From: Clostridia bacterium
GTDB lineage: Bacteria; Bacillota; Clostridia; Oscillospirales; Acutalibacteraceae
Reading direction: 5' to 3'
DNA: 64,000 nucleotides
Assembly (NCBI GenBank): GCA_017618135.1
Contig: JAFZUV010000017.1
Location: 1-64,000, forward strand
The position numbers and the translations under genes were made by a program. Shown here in pieces: positions 16,519 through 25,570 of the stretch. The notes below the pieces were generated by a model that worked only from the letters and a program-made list of their open reading frames with translations, had not been told where the DNA came from and did not search any database. The first letter of the stretch is position 1; the number at the start of each line of letters is the position of its first letter.

Positions 16519-16556
16519 TTTCCCGTCAACTTATAAAGAGCATAAGTTGACGGGAA
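16519..16556. repeat. Intergenic palindrome, second copy of the CGTCAACTTAT family
   Basis: TTTCCCGTCAACTTAT, a short centre, then ATAAGTTGACGGGAAA. The core CGTCAACTTAT/ATAAGTTGACG is shared with the palindrome at 11017-11050. It lies between the convergent small transcript and spoVT and may mark the end of spoVT transcripts. Confidence 0.6.
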
Positions 16557-16562
16557 ATCATT

Positions 16563-17096
16563 TTATTCGGTCTGATTGCCTAAAAACTTTGCAGCCACGC
16601 CGGCAAGCTTTATATCGCTTTCAAACGGACGAACCGCCTTATCGTTTCTTAAGAACACAACGGAGCCGGTAATGTCGCCCGCCGAGATTATCGGAACGGC
16701 TATGCATATTTCATAATCGGCGCCTTGAAGGGCGTAGACAGTTTCGTTCGTTTCGCATATTCTGGTTTTGCGCTCCTCACAGATATTTTCAAGCTCGCGG
16801 CTCACCGCGCGGTCAATAACATCCTTTTTAGAAACTCCCGCCGCCGCAATACAGTGGTCACGGTCACATATAATAACCGAAAGGTTGGTACTGCCGGACA
16901 GCGCGTCCGCATATTCCGCCGCGAAGGTGGAAAGCTCGCCCATAGGTGAGTATTTCTTAAATACTACCTCTCCGCCCGTGCCGGTGTAAATTTCAAGAGG
17001 GTCGCCTTCCCTGATACGCATAGTGCGGCGAATTTCTTTGGGTATTACCACGCGACCCAAGTCGTCAATTCTTCTTACAATTCCTGTGGCTTTCAT
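16563..17096 (-). CDS. spoVT: Stage V sporulation protein T
   Basis: SpoVT is an AbrB-type transcription factor controlling late forespore genes. The 177 residues start with the SpoVT-AbrB swapped-hairpin DNA-binding domain (MKATGIVRRIDDLGRVVIPK through about residue 47), followed by a GAF-like sensor domain (about 55-175). The length matches SpoVT rather than the shorter AbrB. A good ribosome site (aaggagattt) precedes the ATG. Its presence indicates an endospore-forming lineage. Confidence 0.95.
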   Translation of the reverse strand: MKATGIVRRIDDLGRVVIPKEIRRTMRIREGDPLEIYTGTGGEVVFKKYSPMGELSTFAAEYADALSGSTNLSVIICDRDHCIAAAGVSKKDVIDRAVSRELENICEERKTRICETNETVYALQGADYEICIAVPIISAGDITGSVVFLRNDKAVRPFESDIKLAGVAAKFLGNQTE

Positions 17097-17220
17097 ATAA
17101 AAATCTCCTTGTTTTACAAATTTGTACCGTTAGTATCTGTAAGCTGAGGAGATTTATTCTAAAAACAAATTTAATTCATAACACGCTCCGATCCGGGCTT
17201 TGCCTTTATCAGAGAGGCAA

Positions 17221-17382
17221 TTAAACCTTGATTTCTCCGTGATTTTTTTCAAATTCCTCTATACAGTCGCGTACAAGTATAAGTATCTGACTGTTTGCCG
17301 ACCTGCCTTCATAATCCGCCACAACATGAATTTTGTTTAACATTTTTTCGTCAATTCGTACGGTTAAATGTTTTATAGCCAT
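17221..17382 (-). CDS. Small ribbon-helix-helix DNA-binding protein
   Basis: A 53-residue protein beginning MAIKHLTVRIDEKMLNKIHV and continuing to a SANSQILILVRDCIEEFE helix. A short N-terminal beta strand followed by two helices, with S-A-N-S-Q-I at the second helix start, is the pattern of Arc/MetJ-type ribbon-helix-helix repressors. An upstream gagg ribosome site supports the ATG. It lies upstream of spoVT on the same strand and may autoregulate. There is no toxin gene beside it, so an antitoxin role is not supported. Confidence 0.82.
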   Translation of the reverse strand: MAIKHLTVRIDEKMLNKIHVVADYEGRSANSQILILVRDCIEEFEKNHGEIKV

Positions 17383-17503
17383 ATTTTGACCTCGTTTCAA
17401 ATATAATATGACTTTATTTTATGTTCATCGTGTGTTATAATGTAAAACAGACTTCGAAATGCAGTCTAAATACGGTCTAAAAACAGTCAGAAAGGAACGC
17501 AAT

Positions 17504-17941
17504 ATGACTTGTACATTTTTCGGTCATACCTATCCGCCGGCGGGAACCAAAGAAAAAATCAGAAAAGCGGTAATCAATCTTATTGAAAATCATTCGGTTG
17601 ATATGTTTTATGTCGGAAATCATGGTTTTTTTGACGGTGAGGTCAGAGATGTTTTAATGGAGCTTTCGAAGACATATGATATTGATTATCGGGTTGTGCT
17701 CTCAAAAATACCGGGTGAAAACGAGCCTTTTCTTAAAAGCATAGAAGAGCATACCCTGGTGCCCGAAAGACTTGAGTTGATTTTGCCGAAATTCAGAATA
17801 ATACACCGTAACCGCTGGATGATAAAAAAATCAGATTATGTTATTACCTATATAGACGATCCTAACGGCCGCGGCGCCGCCAGATTTGCCGCCGAGGCGG
17901 AGCGGCGGGGCAAAAAAATAATAAAACTCGGAATGTTTTAA
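17504..17941 (+). CDS. SLOG-family (DUF1273/YpsA-like) protein
   Basis: This 145-residue protein resembles the SLOG superfamily, Rossmann-like proteins thought to bind nucleotide ligands. Visible features are the CTFFGHTYPP start, the FYVGNHGFFDGEVRDVL loop with a G-x-x-G-F-D-x-x-V-R pattern, and RNRWMIKKSDYVITYID followed by GGAAR-like GRGAARFAAEAERRGKKIIKL. The start at 17504 was chosen for its aaggaacgc ribosome site. The role in the cell is unknown; it stands alone between spoVT and the DUF2975 gene. Confidence 0.8.
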   Translation: MTCTFFGHTYPPAGTKEKIRKAVINLIENHSVDMFYVGNHGFFDGEVRDVLMELSKTYDIDYRVVLSKIPGENEPFLKSIEEHTLVPERLELILPKFRIIHRNRWMIKKSDYVITYIDDPNGRGAARFAAEAERRGKKIIKLGMF

Positions 17942-17996
17942 AAAATTACAGACAGCGGACGCCAATATTATATGTGACGCGCCTTGCCATAAACCC

Positions 17997-18025
17997 TTGA
18001 ATATTCAAGATGTTTGTTGTATAAT
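17997..18025 (+). promoter_or_regulatory. Promoter of the DUF2975-ACT-PFL run
   Basis: TTGAAT (17997-18002), 17-base spacer, TATAAT (18020-18025), 30 bases upstream of the next start codon. Confidence 0.7.
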
Positions 18026-18054
18026 ATGTTAATAAAAAAACGAGGGGTGTTTGT

Positions 18055-18516
18055 ATGCAGGGGTATAAAGTGGCGGTAAAGGCCTCGCTTTATATGGTTT
18101 ATGTGTTTGGCGCTGTGCTGATTGCGGTGTCGGTTGCTATGCCGTTTATGATAACCTGGTATGTAGAGGAGCGCGGCGGCGATGAAACCCTGCCGGCAAC
18201 TATTATGCTTACCTGTTATCCGTGTATACCTTTCGCGGCGACTATCCTAATATCCCTGAGACGGTTGCTGAAAAGTGTGCTTGGAGGTTTGATTCTCGGT
18301 GACAAAAACTTAAATCTTTTGCGGGTTACAACAATTTCCTGCTTTGCAATAACCGCCATAACATTGGCGGCGGGGCGGCAGTACAAACCCTTTTACATAA
18401 TTGCTTTATCAGCGGCGGCATGCGGTCTTACATTCTTTATTGTAAGAAGTCTTTTGGGAATACTGCTTAATGAAAGACGGGAAAAAGATTTAGCGGAAAT
18501 CGAGGAAGGATTATGA
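18055..18516 (+). CDS. DUF2975-like small membrane protein
   Basis: The 153-residue protein has four hydrophobic helices (about 11-33, 45-66, 88-103 and 113-133) and a charged C-terminal tail. The layout, with a short polar loop GDKNLNLLR before helix three, fits DUF2975 proteins, often found with small Xre-like regulators, which are absent here. Its stop overlaps the ACT gene start (ATGA), so the two are coupled. Function unknown. Confidence 0.65.
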   Translation: MQGYKVAVKASLYMVYVFGAVLIAVSVAMPFMITWYVEERGGDETLPATIMLTCYPCIPFAATILISLRRLLKSVLGGLILGDKNLNLLRVTTISCFAITAITLAAGRQYKPFYIIALSAAACGLTFFIVRSLLGILLNERREKDLAEIEEGL

Positions 18517-18785
18517 AAAAAACAGTAATTACAATAATCGGAAAAGACAACTTCGGAATAATTGCCGCGGCGAGCGCCATTTGTGCCGAGTGTAATGTAA
18601 ATATTATGGATATTACACAGTCGGTGCTTGACGATATGTTTGTAATGGTTATGCTTGCGGATATATCCAAGGCAAACTGCTCTTTTGGCGAGTTTTCTGA
18701 TAAAATGCGCGAGTTCGGCGGCAAATCGGCGCTGGATGTCCGTGTTATGCATGAGGATATTTTTAACTCAATGCACCGGATATAG
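18513..18785 (+). CDS. ACT-domain protein (UPF0237)
   Basis: This 90-residue protein is a single ACT domain plus a short tail: VITIIGKDNFGIIAAASAICAECNVNIMDITQSVLDDMFVMVM is the beta-alpha-beta core. ACT domains bind amino acids and act as regulatory sensors. The gene directly precedes the PFL-family gene, a pairing common in Firmicutes and methanogens. The start codon overlaps the upstream stop. Confidence 0.9.
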   Translation: MKKTVITIIGKDNFGIIAAASAICAECNVNIMDITQSVLDDMFVMVMLADISKANCSFGEFSDKMREFGGKSALDVRVMHEDIFNSMHRI

Positions 18786-18797
18786 CGAGGTCTGTTT

Positions 18798-20153
18798 ATG
18801 ATAAATTTGAAGGACATAATGGAAACCGTGACTATGATAAGTCACGAAAATCTTGATATTCGCACGATTACAATGGGGATATCTCTTCTCGACTGTGCTG
18901 ACAGCGATATTAAAAAATCATGCGAAAAAATATATGAGAAAATCACAAGAAAAGCAGGCAGGTTGGTGGCTGTCGGTGAAGAGATAGAAAAAGAGTACGG
19001 AATACCTATAATAAATAAGCGAATTTCGGTAACACCCGTTTCAATGCTTGCAGCCGTATCAGCAGGCAATCCGGTTGAGTACGCGAAAACGCTTCAGCGC
19101 GCCGCCGAAAGCACGGGTGTAAACTTTATAGGCGGTTATTCGGCATTGGTTCAAAAAGGCTTCGCGGCAGGTGACAGAGAGCTTATCGAGTCTATCCCGG
19201 AGGCGCTGGCGGTTACCGAGAATGTATGTGCGAGTATTAATATCGGTTCTACAAAGGCGGGTATAAATATGGACGCTGTAAGGCTTGCCGGCGAGGTGAT
19301 TCGCAAAGCTTCTCAGAAAACGGCTGAGCGTGACTGCATAGGCGCCGCCAAAATCGTTGTTTTCTGCAACGCGCCTGAGGATAATCCGTTTATGGCAGGC
19401 GCTTTTCACGGAGTAGGCGAACCGGATTGCGTTATAAATGTAGGCGTTTCGGGACCGGGCGTTGTAGCTTCGGCGCTTAAAAAGTGCAAGGGCGATTTAG
19501 GCGAGGTCGCAGAGGTTATCAAGCGCACCGCTTTTAAGATAACCAGAATGGGCCAGCTTGTCGGAACCGAGGCGTCGAAGAGACTTGGCGTTCCGTTCGG
19601 AATAGTGGATTTGTCTTTAGCGCCGACTCCCGCGGTGGGCGATTCGGTAGCTCATATACTTGAAGAAATGGGTCTTAGCGTTTGCGGTGCTCACGGTACA
19701 ACCGCGGCGTTGGCACTGCTTAACGACGCTGTGAAAAAAGGCGGTGTAATGGCGTCGTCCTCGGTAGGCGGGCTATCCGGCGCGTTTATTCCGGTGTCGG
19801 AGGACGCGGGAATGATTGCCGCGGCACGCTCCGGTGACCTCAGAATAGAAAAATTAGAGGCTATGACCGCTGTTTGCTCGGTGGGCCTTGATATGATAGT
19901 AATACCGGGCGATACTCCGGCAGAGGTCATATCGGCAATTATCGCGGATGAGGCGGCGATAGGAATGGTAAATTCCAAAACCACCGCCGTAAGAGTGATA
20001 CCGGCGATCGGAAAGCGCGAGGGCGAAGAGCTTAATTTCGGCGGTCTTTTAGGCGAGGGCCCGGTAATGCCGGTCAACCTTAAAAGCAGTCCTAAAAAAT
20101 TTATTGAACGCGGCGGAAGAATTCCGGCACCGCTGCAAAGCCTTAAAAACTAA
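18798..20153 (+). CDS. PFL-family protein (UPF0210/DUF711)
   Basis: The 451-residue protein belongs to the UPF0210 family, distantly related to pyruvate formate-lyase-type barrels, without a proven reaction. Family stretches include [20 protein letters not shown] near the start, the ATP/glycine-rich [19 protein letters not shown], and the C-terminal [15 protein letters not shown]. It is twelve bases downstream of the ACT gene, which may be its regulatory partner. No glycyl-radical motif of the true enzyme (RVSGY-like) was seen. Confidence 0.88.
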   Translation: MINLKDIMETVTMISHENLDIRTITMGISLLDCADSDIKKSCEKIYEKITRKAGRLVAVGEEIEKEYGIPIINKRISVTPVSMLAAVSAGNPVEYAKTLQRAAESTGVNFIGGYSALVQKGFAAGDRELIESIPEALAVTENVCASINIGSTKAGINMDAVRLAGEVIRKASQKTAERDCIGAAKIVVFCNAPEDNPFMAGAFHGVGEPDCVINVGVSGPGVVASALKKCKGDLGEVAEVIKRTAFKITRMGQLVGTEASKRLGVPFGIVDLSLAPTPAVGDSVAHILEEMGLSVCGAHGTTAALALLNDAVKKGGVMASSSVGGLSGAFIPVSEDAGMIAAARSGDLRIEKLEAMTAVCSVGLDMIVIPGDTPAEVISAIIADEAAIGMVNSKTTAVRVIPAIGKREGEELNFGGLLGEGPVMPVNLKSSPKKFIERGGRIPAPLQSLKN

Positions 20154-20183
20154 TCAAGCCCGCAAATAATACCCAATAAAAAC

Positions 20184-20212
20184 TTGACAACCGTTATATC
20201 GGGTGATATAAT
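20184..20212 (+). promoter_or_regulatory. Promoter of the asnS-asnA operon
   Basis: Perfect TTGACA (20184-20189), 17-base spacer, perfect TATAAT (20207-20212), directly upstream of the T-box leader. Confidence 0.9.
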
Positions 20213-20218
20213 CAAGCA

Positions 20219-20486
20219 TAATTAAAGGCAGTGACCAAGAGAAGTAACCGTTTTTACGGCGCAAAGTGAGCGGGGGACAGTGAGAACCCTGCCGCACGGA
20301 TACGGTGAATAACACTTGAAAGCCGCAATCCGAAAAAGAATAGCTTTAGTAGGTGCGCCGGGCTCGTCCCGTTACAGGCGATAGCAGTTTAGGCTGTAAG
20401 AGTGGCCAAATAGGCAAGTCGGGTGGCACCGCGAATAGAAATTTAACGCTATTCGTCCTGATAACAGGGCGAATAGCGATTTTTTG
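20219..20486 (+). promoter_or_regulatory. T-box riboswitch, asparagine-specific
   Basis: The leader senses uncharged tRNA and lets transcription proceed when the amino acid is scarce. The T-box sequence GGGTGGCACCGCG is at 20421-20433. The terminator hairpin CGCTATTCG...CGAATAGCG (20447-20479) is followed by ATTTTTT, and the antiterminator is formed by GCGAATAG pairing with CTATTCG. The K-turn/AG-bulge region and Stem I precede it. An AAC triplet at 20311-20313 in the Stem I specifier-loop position matches asparagine, in agreement with the downstream asnS and asnA. Confidence 0.93.
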
Positions 20487-20560
20487 TCCGATGCAGTCTT
20501 TTTATCAGACGAAAAACTGATAACGGGCAGTAAAAATTTATAAAAACATTATATGACTGA

Positions 20561-20588
20561 TACCTGATGTCTGTTGTCCGGTATCCGT
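20561..20588 (+). repeat. YRTCTGN heptamer repeat, four degenerate units
   Basis: TACCTGA-TGTCTGT-TGTCCGG-TATCCGT in seven-base phase. It sits between the T-box terminator and the asnS ribosome site, so it is part of the asnS leader mRNA. Confidence 0.55.
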
Positions 20589-20603
20589 GTTGGAGGGTTT
20601 GTT

Positions 20604-21980
20604 ATGCAGCATATTGACATTTATGAGATTATGACCGATACGGGGCTTATCGGCAAAAGCGTTACCGTTTGCGGTTGGGTACGCACCTCCCGAGATTCTA
20701 AAAATATGGCTTTTTTAGAGCTTAACGACGGTACTACTTTGGGGCATTTGCAAATAGTAATAGACAAGAGAACAATAAATGATATTTCCGAGTTTATGAA
20801 GCTCGGCACATCGCTTAAGGTTACAGGCGAACTTGTGAAATCAGTTGTCGCGGCGGACTCGGTAGAGGTAAACGCAAAAGAGATAACCGTGCTTGGTACC
20901 TGTCCCCCCGAGTATCCGCTTCAAAAAAAGAGGCATACGCTCGAATACCTTCGCTCAATTCCTGCGCTTCGCGTTCGCACTAACACTTTTAACGCGGTGT
21001 TCAGAGTGCGCTCGGTAGTATCGGCGGCAATTCACGAATACTTTACATCAAAGAGATTTACCTATGTGCATACGCCGCTTATCACCGCGTCTGACTGTGA
21101 GGGTGCCGGTGAAATGTTCAGAGTTACCACTCTCGGCTTTGCTCCCGAAATAAAATCGGAGGACGAATATGACGCCGCCGATTTCTTCGGTCGCCGCGCT
21201 GCGCTGTCGGTTTCAGGTCAGCTTGACGGTGAGGTTGCCGCTATGGCGTTTGGAAAGATTTACACCTTCGGTCCGTCCTTCAGAGCGGAGAAGAGCAACA
21301 CTCAGCGCCATGTTGCCGAGTTCTGGCATGTTGAACCGGAGGTGGCGTTTGCCGAGCTTCCCGATATTATGGAATTGGCACAGGGTCTTATTAAGCATAT
21401 CATCAGTTCGGTATTATCGAAATGTCCTCAAGAGATGAAATTTTTTGACGCTCATTTTGAAAAGGGACTGATTGATAAACTGACCTCTGTTCGTGATAAC
21501 GATTTTGCCGTTATGAGCTATACCGAGGCGATAGAAAAACTGGAGCAAAGCGGAAAAGAGTTTAAATTCCCTGTTTACTGGGGCTGTGACCTCGCAACGG
21601 AGCACGAACGCTATATTTCCGAGGAGATCTGCAAAAAGCCGGTTTTTCTGACCGACTATCCGAAAGAGATAAAGTCTTTCTATATGAAACAGAATGATGA
21701 CGGTAAAACCGTTGCCGCTACCGACCTTTTAGTGCCGGGCGTAGGTGAGATAATAGGCGGAAGTGAGAGAGAGGCAGACCTCGATAAGCTGCTTGCCGCT
21801 ATGCGTGAGCGCAAGATGAACCTTGATGAATACGGCGATTATATTGCTCTGCGCAAGTTCGGCTCGGTGCCGCACAGCGGATTCGGATTAGGTCTTGAGA
21901 GAATAATTATGTATGTAACGGGCGTTTCAAACATTCGTGATGTAATTCTTTATCCGAGAACCTTCGGCAATATTTATTAA
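20604..21980 (+). CDS. asnS: Asparaginyl-tRNA synthetase
   Basis: AsnS charges tRNA-Asn in the cytosol. The 458 residues contain the N-terminal OB-fold anticodon-binding domain (about 10-105, starting VCGWVRTSRDSKNMAFLELND), class II motif 2 (FRAEKSNTQRHVAEFWHVE) and motif 3 (GFGLGLERIIMYVTG). The start at 20604 was chosen for the ggagggttt ribosome site; the frame is open further upstream only through repeat sequence. It is regulated by the T-box immediately upstream and followed by asnA after 11 bases. Confidence 0.97.
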   Translation: MQHIDIYEIMTDTGLIGKSVTVCGWVRTSRDSKNMAFLELNDGTTLGHLQIVIDKRTINDISEFMKLGTSLKVTGELVKSVVAADSVEVNAKEITVLGTCPPEYPLQKKRHTLEYLRSIPALRVRTNTFNAVFRVRSVVSAAIHEYFTSKRFTYVHTPLITASDCEGAGEMFRVTTLGFAPEIKSEDEYDAADFFGRRAALSVSGQLDGEVAAMAFGKIYTFGPSFRAEKSNTQRHVAEFWHVEPEVAFAELPDIMELAQGLIKHIISSVLSKCPQEMKFFDAHFEKGLIDKLTSVRDNDFAVMSYTEAIEKLEQSGKEFKFPVYWGCDLATEHERYISEEICKKPVFLTDYPKEIKSFYMKQNDDGKTVAATDLLVPGVGEIIGGSEREADLDKLLAAMRERKMNLDEYGDYIALRKFGSVPHSGFGLGLERIIMYVTGVSNIRDVILYPRTFGNIY

Positions 21981-21991
21981 AGGATGATATT

Positions 21992-22975
21992 ATGTATAAA
22001 AGCAAACTGACAATACTTGAAACGCAGGCGGTTTTAAGATCGCTGAGGCATAAATTTGAGGAGTGCCTTTGTGACGCGCTCAATTTAAGCCGCGTGTCGG
22101 CTCCGCTTTTTGTAAAGAAAGGCAGCGGACTCAACGACGATTTAAACGGAGTTGAGCGCCCGGTCAATTTTGATATTTTACAGACCGGCGAAACGGTGGA
22201 AATAGTGCATTCGCTTGCGAAGTGGAAACGAATGGCGCTTTATAAGTACGGCTTTAATATGCATACCGGTCTTTATGCCGATATGAATGCTATTCGTCGT
22301 GACGAAGCGGTAGATAATATTCATTCGCTGTATGTTGACCAGTGGGACTGGGAAAAGGTGATATCCCGCGAGGACAGAAACGAAAATTATTTAAAGGATA
22401 CCGTGCGCCGCATATATGCCGCGGTACTGAGTACGGCGGATTACATAGAGCGTAAGTATCCGGTGCTTGATAATTATTTACCCAGAAATATTACCTTTGT
22501 AAGCACATATGAGCTTGAGGAGAGATATCCTGATTTAACGCCTAAACAGAGGGAAACAGCGGCGGCAAAGGAATACGGCGCAATATTCCTCACAAAAATC
22601 GGCGGCCGCCTTAAAAACGGTGAAAAGCATGACGGTCGCGCTCCCGATTATGACGATTGGGAATTAAACGGCGATATTATAGTTTACAACCGTGTTACCG
22701 ACTCAGCGTTTGAAATATCCTCAATGGGAATCAGGGTTGACGAAAAATCTCTTGTTTCACAGCTTGAGGCGGAAAACGCAACCGACCGGCTGAATCTGCC
22801 GTTCCATAAGGCGCTGTTAGAAGGTACGCTGCCGCTTACAATAGGCGGCGGCATAGGGCAGTCGCGGCTTTGTATGCTGTTGCTCGGTAAAGCGCATATA
22901 GGCGAGGTTCAAGCGTCTGTATGGCCTGAAGAGGAAATAGAAAGGTGCAAACAAAACGGAATAGAATTACTGTAA
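21992..22975 (+). CDS. asnA: Aspartate-ammonia ligase (asparagine synthetase A)
   Basis: AsnA makes asparagine from aspartate, ammonia and ATP. The 327 residues match the class II synthetase-like AsnA family, including FVKKGSGLNDDLNGVERPV, the AKWKR segment, IRRDE, VDQWDWEKVI, and GGGIGQSRLCMLLL at the C-terminus. It shares the asparagine T-box with asnS, so both the supply and the charging of asparagine respond to uncharged tRNA-Asn. Confidence 0.97.
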   Translation: MYKSKLTILETQAVLRSLRHKFEECLCDALNLSRVSAPLFVKKGSGLNDDLNGVERPVNFDILQTGETVEIVHSLAKWKRMALYKYGFNMHTGLYADMNAIRRDEAVDNIHSLYVDQWDWEKVISREDRNENYLKDTVRRIYAAVLSTADYIERKYPVLDNYLPRNITFVSTYELEERYPDLTPKQRETAAAKEYGAIFLTKIGGRLKNGEKHDGRAPDYDDWELNGDIIVYNRVTDSAFEISSMGIRVDEKSLVSQLEAENATDRLNLPFHKALLEGTLPLTIGGGIGQSRLCMLLLGKAHIGEVQASVWPEEEIERCKQNGIELL

Positions 22976-22981
22976 AAAACT

Positions 22982-23013
22982 ACCCGGCAGGATTGATGTC
23001 CTGCCGGGTTTTT
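22982..23013. terminator. Terminator between asnA and the glycosyltransferase
   Basis: ACCCGGCAGGA and TCCTGCCGGGT arms with a short loop, followed by TTTT on the plus strand. It lies between convergent genes. Confidence 0.85.
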
Positions 23014-23024
23014 AGTTTTTCTGT

Positions 23025-24677
23025 TTAGCGGTGAAGCAATTTTTTGATGATTTTTTTAGCTCCGCGAACGGGCTTTGTTATCTTCCAACTAAAGGAGTTA
23101 AGAACAAGCTGCAGCTCGTTTGAGGTAATATCAAGATCAAGTTGCGTTTTGTTTAATTCTTCGGTAAGGGCAATTCGCGTTCTTTCAAGTTCATTTGTAA
23201 GCGCAACGCGTGTTTCCTCAAGGCTTTTCGTCAGCTCATATTCGCGCGTTTGCCGGTCTGTAATCACATCGCGCAATTTGTCTGACGCCTCCTTTTGCGA
23301 TACGGAACCTATTGTTCCGCATATCTCTATTTCAGAGACGCTTCTGTCCGGAGGCGTTATTGTATAAGAGGGGTCGTCGGTATAGAACACATCCGTTCCG
23401 TCCGTATTGCTGTACTGTTCAAAAAGGCCTTCCGTGTTTGGTCTGAACTCGAGAGCTTCACCGTCACATATTACGCTGTCTAACTTCATCCGCACAAAGT
23501 TTGTCGCCGGGTCAAATCTGAGCGACGTCATCTTTTTATCGCCGAAAAGGCTTTTAATATCCGAAAACCTTAAGGTAAAACAACCGTTTAAATCAGGAAA
23601 AAATTCCGCGGCGATTGAATTCGCTTCGTCATATCCGTTACCGAAATCAAAATACATTTTTGAGCTGTATTGCTTCGCGGTACGCATCAAGCTGTTGTAC
23701 ACATAGGGTATATTTTCGGTTTCGTCATCACGGTAGCTTGTATCGTCATAACCGTAAAGCCCGGCTATTTCGGTTTTCTCTTCCGGATTATTAAGCATAC
23801 AGAAAAGCGTATTAAGCGCAAGCGTCTTTACCGAAGGACATTCAAGAGCCAGCATCATTCTTGAAAGAGCAAATTTTGTGTTGATTTTTCCGTTTACGGT
23901 ATATTTTTCCGCTTGTTCAGGAAAAGCGATCTTAAAATCCTCTTTACTTATGCGGAAGAAGAGTTCATATATCTGATACAACTCGTTGCTCATACGCATA
24001 AAATTCTTTATGCTTAAGGGACCGCTCATATTGTTTCCGTGCAGTCTTACATCTACCAGATTATCGTCTATAACAAAAACTTCGTTTTTAAGGAGCAGAC
24101 GGGTCCATTTATACATATCCTGAAGCGTCCACATACCGTGAGCTGTCGAGTAATAAGACTTATATGCGTCTCGTCTTATCAAAACGCTGGGGTTGCAAAA
24201 ACAGTTGCCGGCATAGAAAAAACGACAAAGCCACTCTTGTCTTTTTCTGTTTTTCACATCAAATAAATCAAAAATTTTTGCTTCCTCGCCGGTGTTGGGG
24301 TCGCCGTTTGCATCAATGAAATTTGCTTTGGTAAAGACGGCGGCGAAATCCGGATGATTATTGAGAAAGTCAACCTGCTTTTCCAACTTATCAGGCAACC
24401 AGCGGCAATCGGCGTCTGCTATGGCGATATATTCACCCTTCGCCAATTCGTTTATGAGGCTGAAGGCATACTCCTGCCCCATGTTTTTTTCGTTTCTTAT
24501 AACCGTCAGGCGCCCGTCATCAAACGAATTTAAGATTTGCAGAGACGAGTCCTCAGAACAGTCGTCAACCACAATGAGCTCAAGGTCTTTAAATGTCTGA
24601 GAAAGGACCGTCTCAACGCTTTCCCTTAAAAACGCCTCATAATTATACGATGTCAACAAAACCGAAACCTTTGGCAT
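23025..24677 (-). CDS. Family 2 glycosyltransferase with C-terminal coiled coil
   Basis: The N-terminal ~230 residues are a GT-A family 2 domain: VSVLLTSYNYEAFLRESVETVLSQ at the start, LIVVDDCSEDSS, and the DxD-type metal motif DAD at 88-90. The middle (about 330-470) is a beta-rich accessory region. Residues about 475-525 form a coiled coil with repeats of the type ETR-ALTNELERTRIALTEELN, and the protein ends in the basic segment NSFSWKITKPVRGAKKIIKKLL, common in glycan-polymer glycosyltransferases. It probably decorates a surface polysaccharide or glycolipid. It is 38 bases downstream of psd on the same strand. Confidence 0.85.
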   Translation of the reverse strand: MPKVSVLLTSYNYEAFLRESVETVLSQTFKDLELIVVDDCSEDSSLQILNSFDDGRLTVIRNEKNMGQEYAFSLINELAKGEYIAIADADCRWLPDKLEKQVDFLNNHPDFAAVFTKANFIDANGDPNTGEEAKIFDLFDVKNRKRQEWLCRFFYAGNCFCNPSVLIRRDAYKSYYSTAHGMWTLQDMYKWTRLLLKNEVFVIDDNLVDVRLHGNNMSGPLSIKNFMRMSNELYQIYELFFRISKEDFKIAFPEQAEKYTVNGKINTKFALSRMMLALECPSVKTLALNTLFCMLNNPEEKTEIAGLYGYDDTSYRDDETENIPYVYNSLMRTAKQYSSKMYFDFGNGYDEANSIAAEFFPDLNGCFTLRFSDIKSLFGDKKMTSLRFDPATNFVRMKLDSVICDGEALEFRPNTEGLFEQYSNTDGTDVFYTDDPSYTITPPDRSVSEIEICGTIGSVSQKEASDKLRDVITDRQTREYELTKSLEETRVALTNELERTRIALTEELNKTQLDLDITSNELQLVLNSFSWKITKPVRGAKKIIKKLLHR

Positions 24678-24715
24678 ATATTATCTCCTACTAATAAAGT
24701 CAGTCAAGCTTTCTG

Positions 24716-25570
24716 TTATATATTGCCCAATAAATTTTCCCCGAGTTTTACCGGAGTTTCAAATCCGTCGTCAGTGTTTTTTAAAAATTCGGGTGACGGC
24801 AATATGTTTCCTTTAGTCAGCAGTATTACGGTAGAGCCGCCGTAAAGGAACATCCCCTTTTCTTCGCCCTTTTTTACTCTTTTTACACCGTGCAGATTTT
24901 TTATCCTGCCCACCAGCATAGCCCCTACTTCAATTTGCACGATTTTGCCGAAAACATCGCTGTCTATAACGGTATACTCCCTTGAGTTTTCGCAGAAAAC
25001 AGAGGTGTGTTTTAAGGCTATCGGGCGCACGGTATGAAGTGTGCCGTTTATATGAATATTATCACCTTTTGTTCCCGAAGCCGGATAACAATACCGGTGA
25101 TAGTGATTTACGCAGAGGCGGAAAACATAAATATAGCCGCCTTCGAACTCATCGGCGAGAGCGTCGTTTTTAAGGAGCGAGCATACTGTATATTTGCTTT
25201 GCTTTATCGGATATATAGTGCCCGAGCTGATTTTGTAAACGCTTAAAAGTCCGTCGCACGGAGAAATCAATGCGTTTTCATCTCCGTCTATGGGGCGCAT
25301 ACCCGACTTGATTTTACGGCAGAAGCAATCGTTAAAGCAGGTGAAATTATCACTTTCATACTCGCTTAAATCAATGTTGTTGTTTTCTACAAACCGGTTT
25401 ATTAAAAGCTTTGAAAGGCGTGTGTTTAAAAAAGCGCCCACCGATTTCGATATCCATTTTGAGCGCAGCAGGCGAAGCAGTATTCGTCCAAGCGGGTTTT
25501 TGTACAGAAAGGTCAGCGCGCGACCGTCCTGTGGCTTTACCGGTTTGGGATTTCTCAGTACAGTGTTCAT
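24716..25570 (-). CDS. psd: Phosphatidylserine decarboxylase
   Basis: Psd makes phosphatidylethanolamine from phosphatidylserine at the membrane. The 284-residue proenzyme shows SPCDG (103-107), the NHYHRYCYP histidine segment (155-163) and the GGST self-cleavage motif (244-247), where Ser246 becomes the pyruvoyl group. GGST rather than LGST is the form usual in this Psd branch. The start at 25570 gives a 4-base ATGA overlap with the pssA stop; a longer frame to 25624 lies inside pssA and is unlikely. Confidence 0.93.
   Translation of the reverse strand: MNTVLRNPKPVKPQDGRALTFLYKNPLGRILLRLLRSKWISKSVGAFLNTRLSKLLINRFVENNNIDLSEYESDNFTCFNDCFCRKIKSGMRPIDGDENALISPCDGLLSVYKISSGTIYPIKQSKYTVCSLLKNDALADEFEGGYIYVFRLCVNHYHRYCYPASGTKGDNIHINGTLHTVRPIALKHTSVFCENSREYTVIDSDVFGKIVQIEVGAMLVGRIKNLHGVKRVKKGEEKGMFLYGGSTVILLTKGNILPSPEFLKNTDDGFETPVKLGENLLGNI

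Noticed and set aside
17221-17941. Toxin-antitoxin pair formed by the ribbon-helix-helix gene and the SLOG gene
   Set aside because: The genes are divergent, and the SLOG protein is not toxin-like; a pair would normally be an operon.
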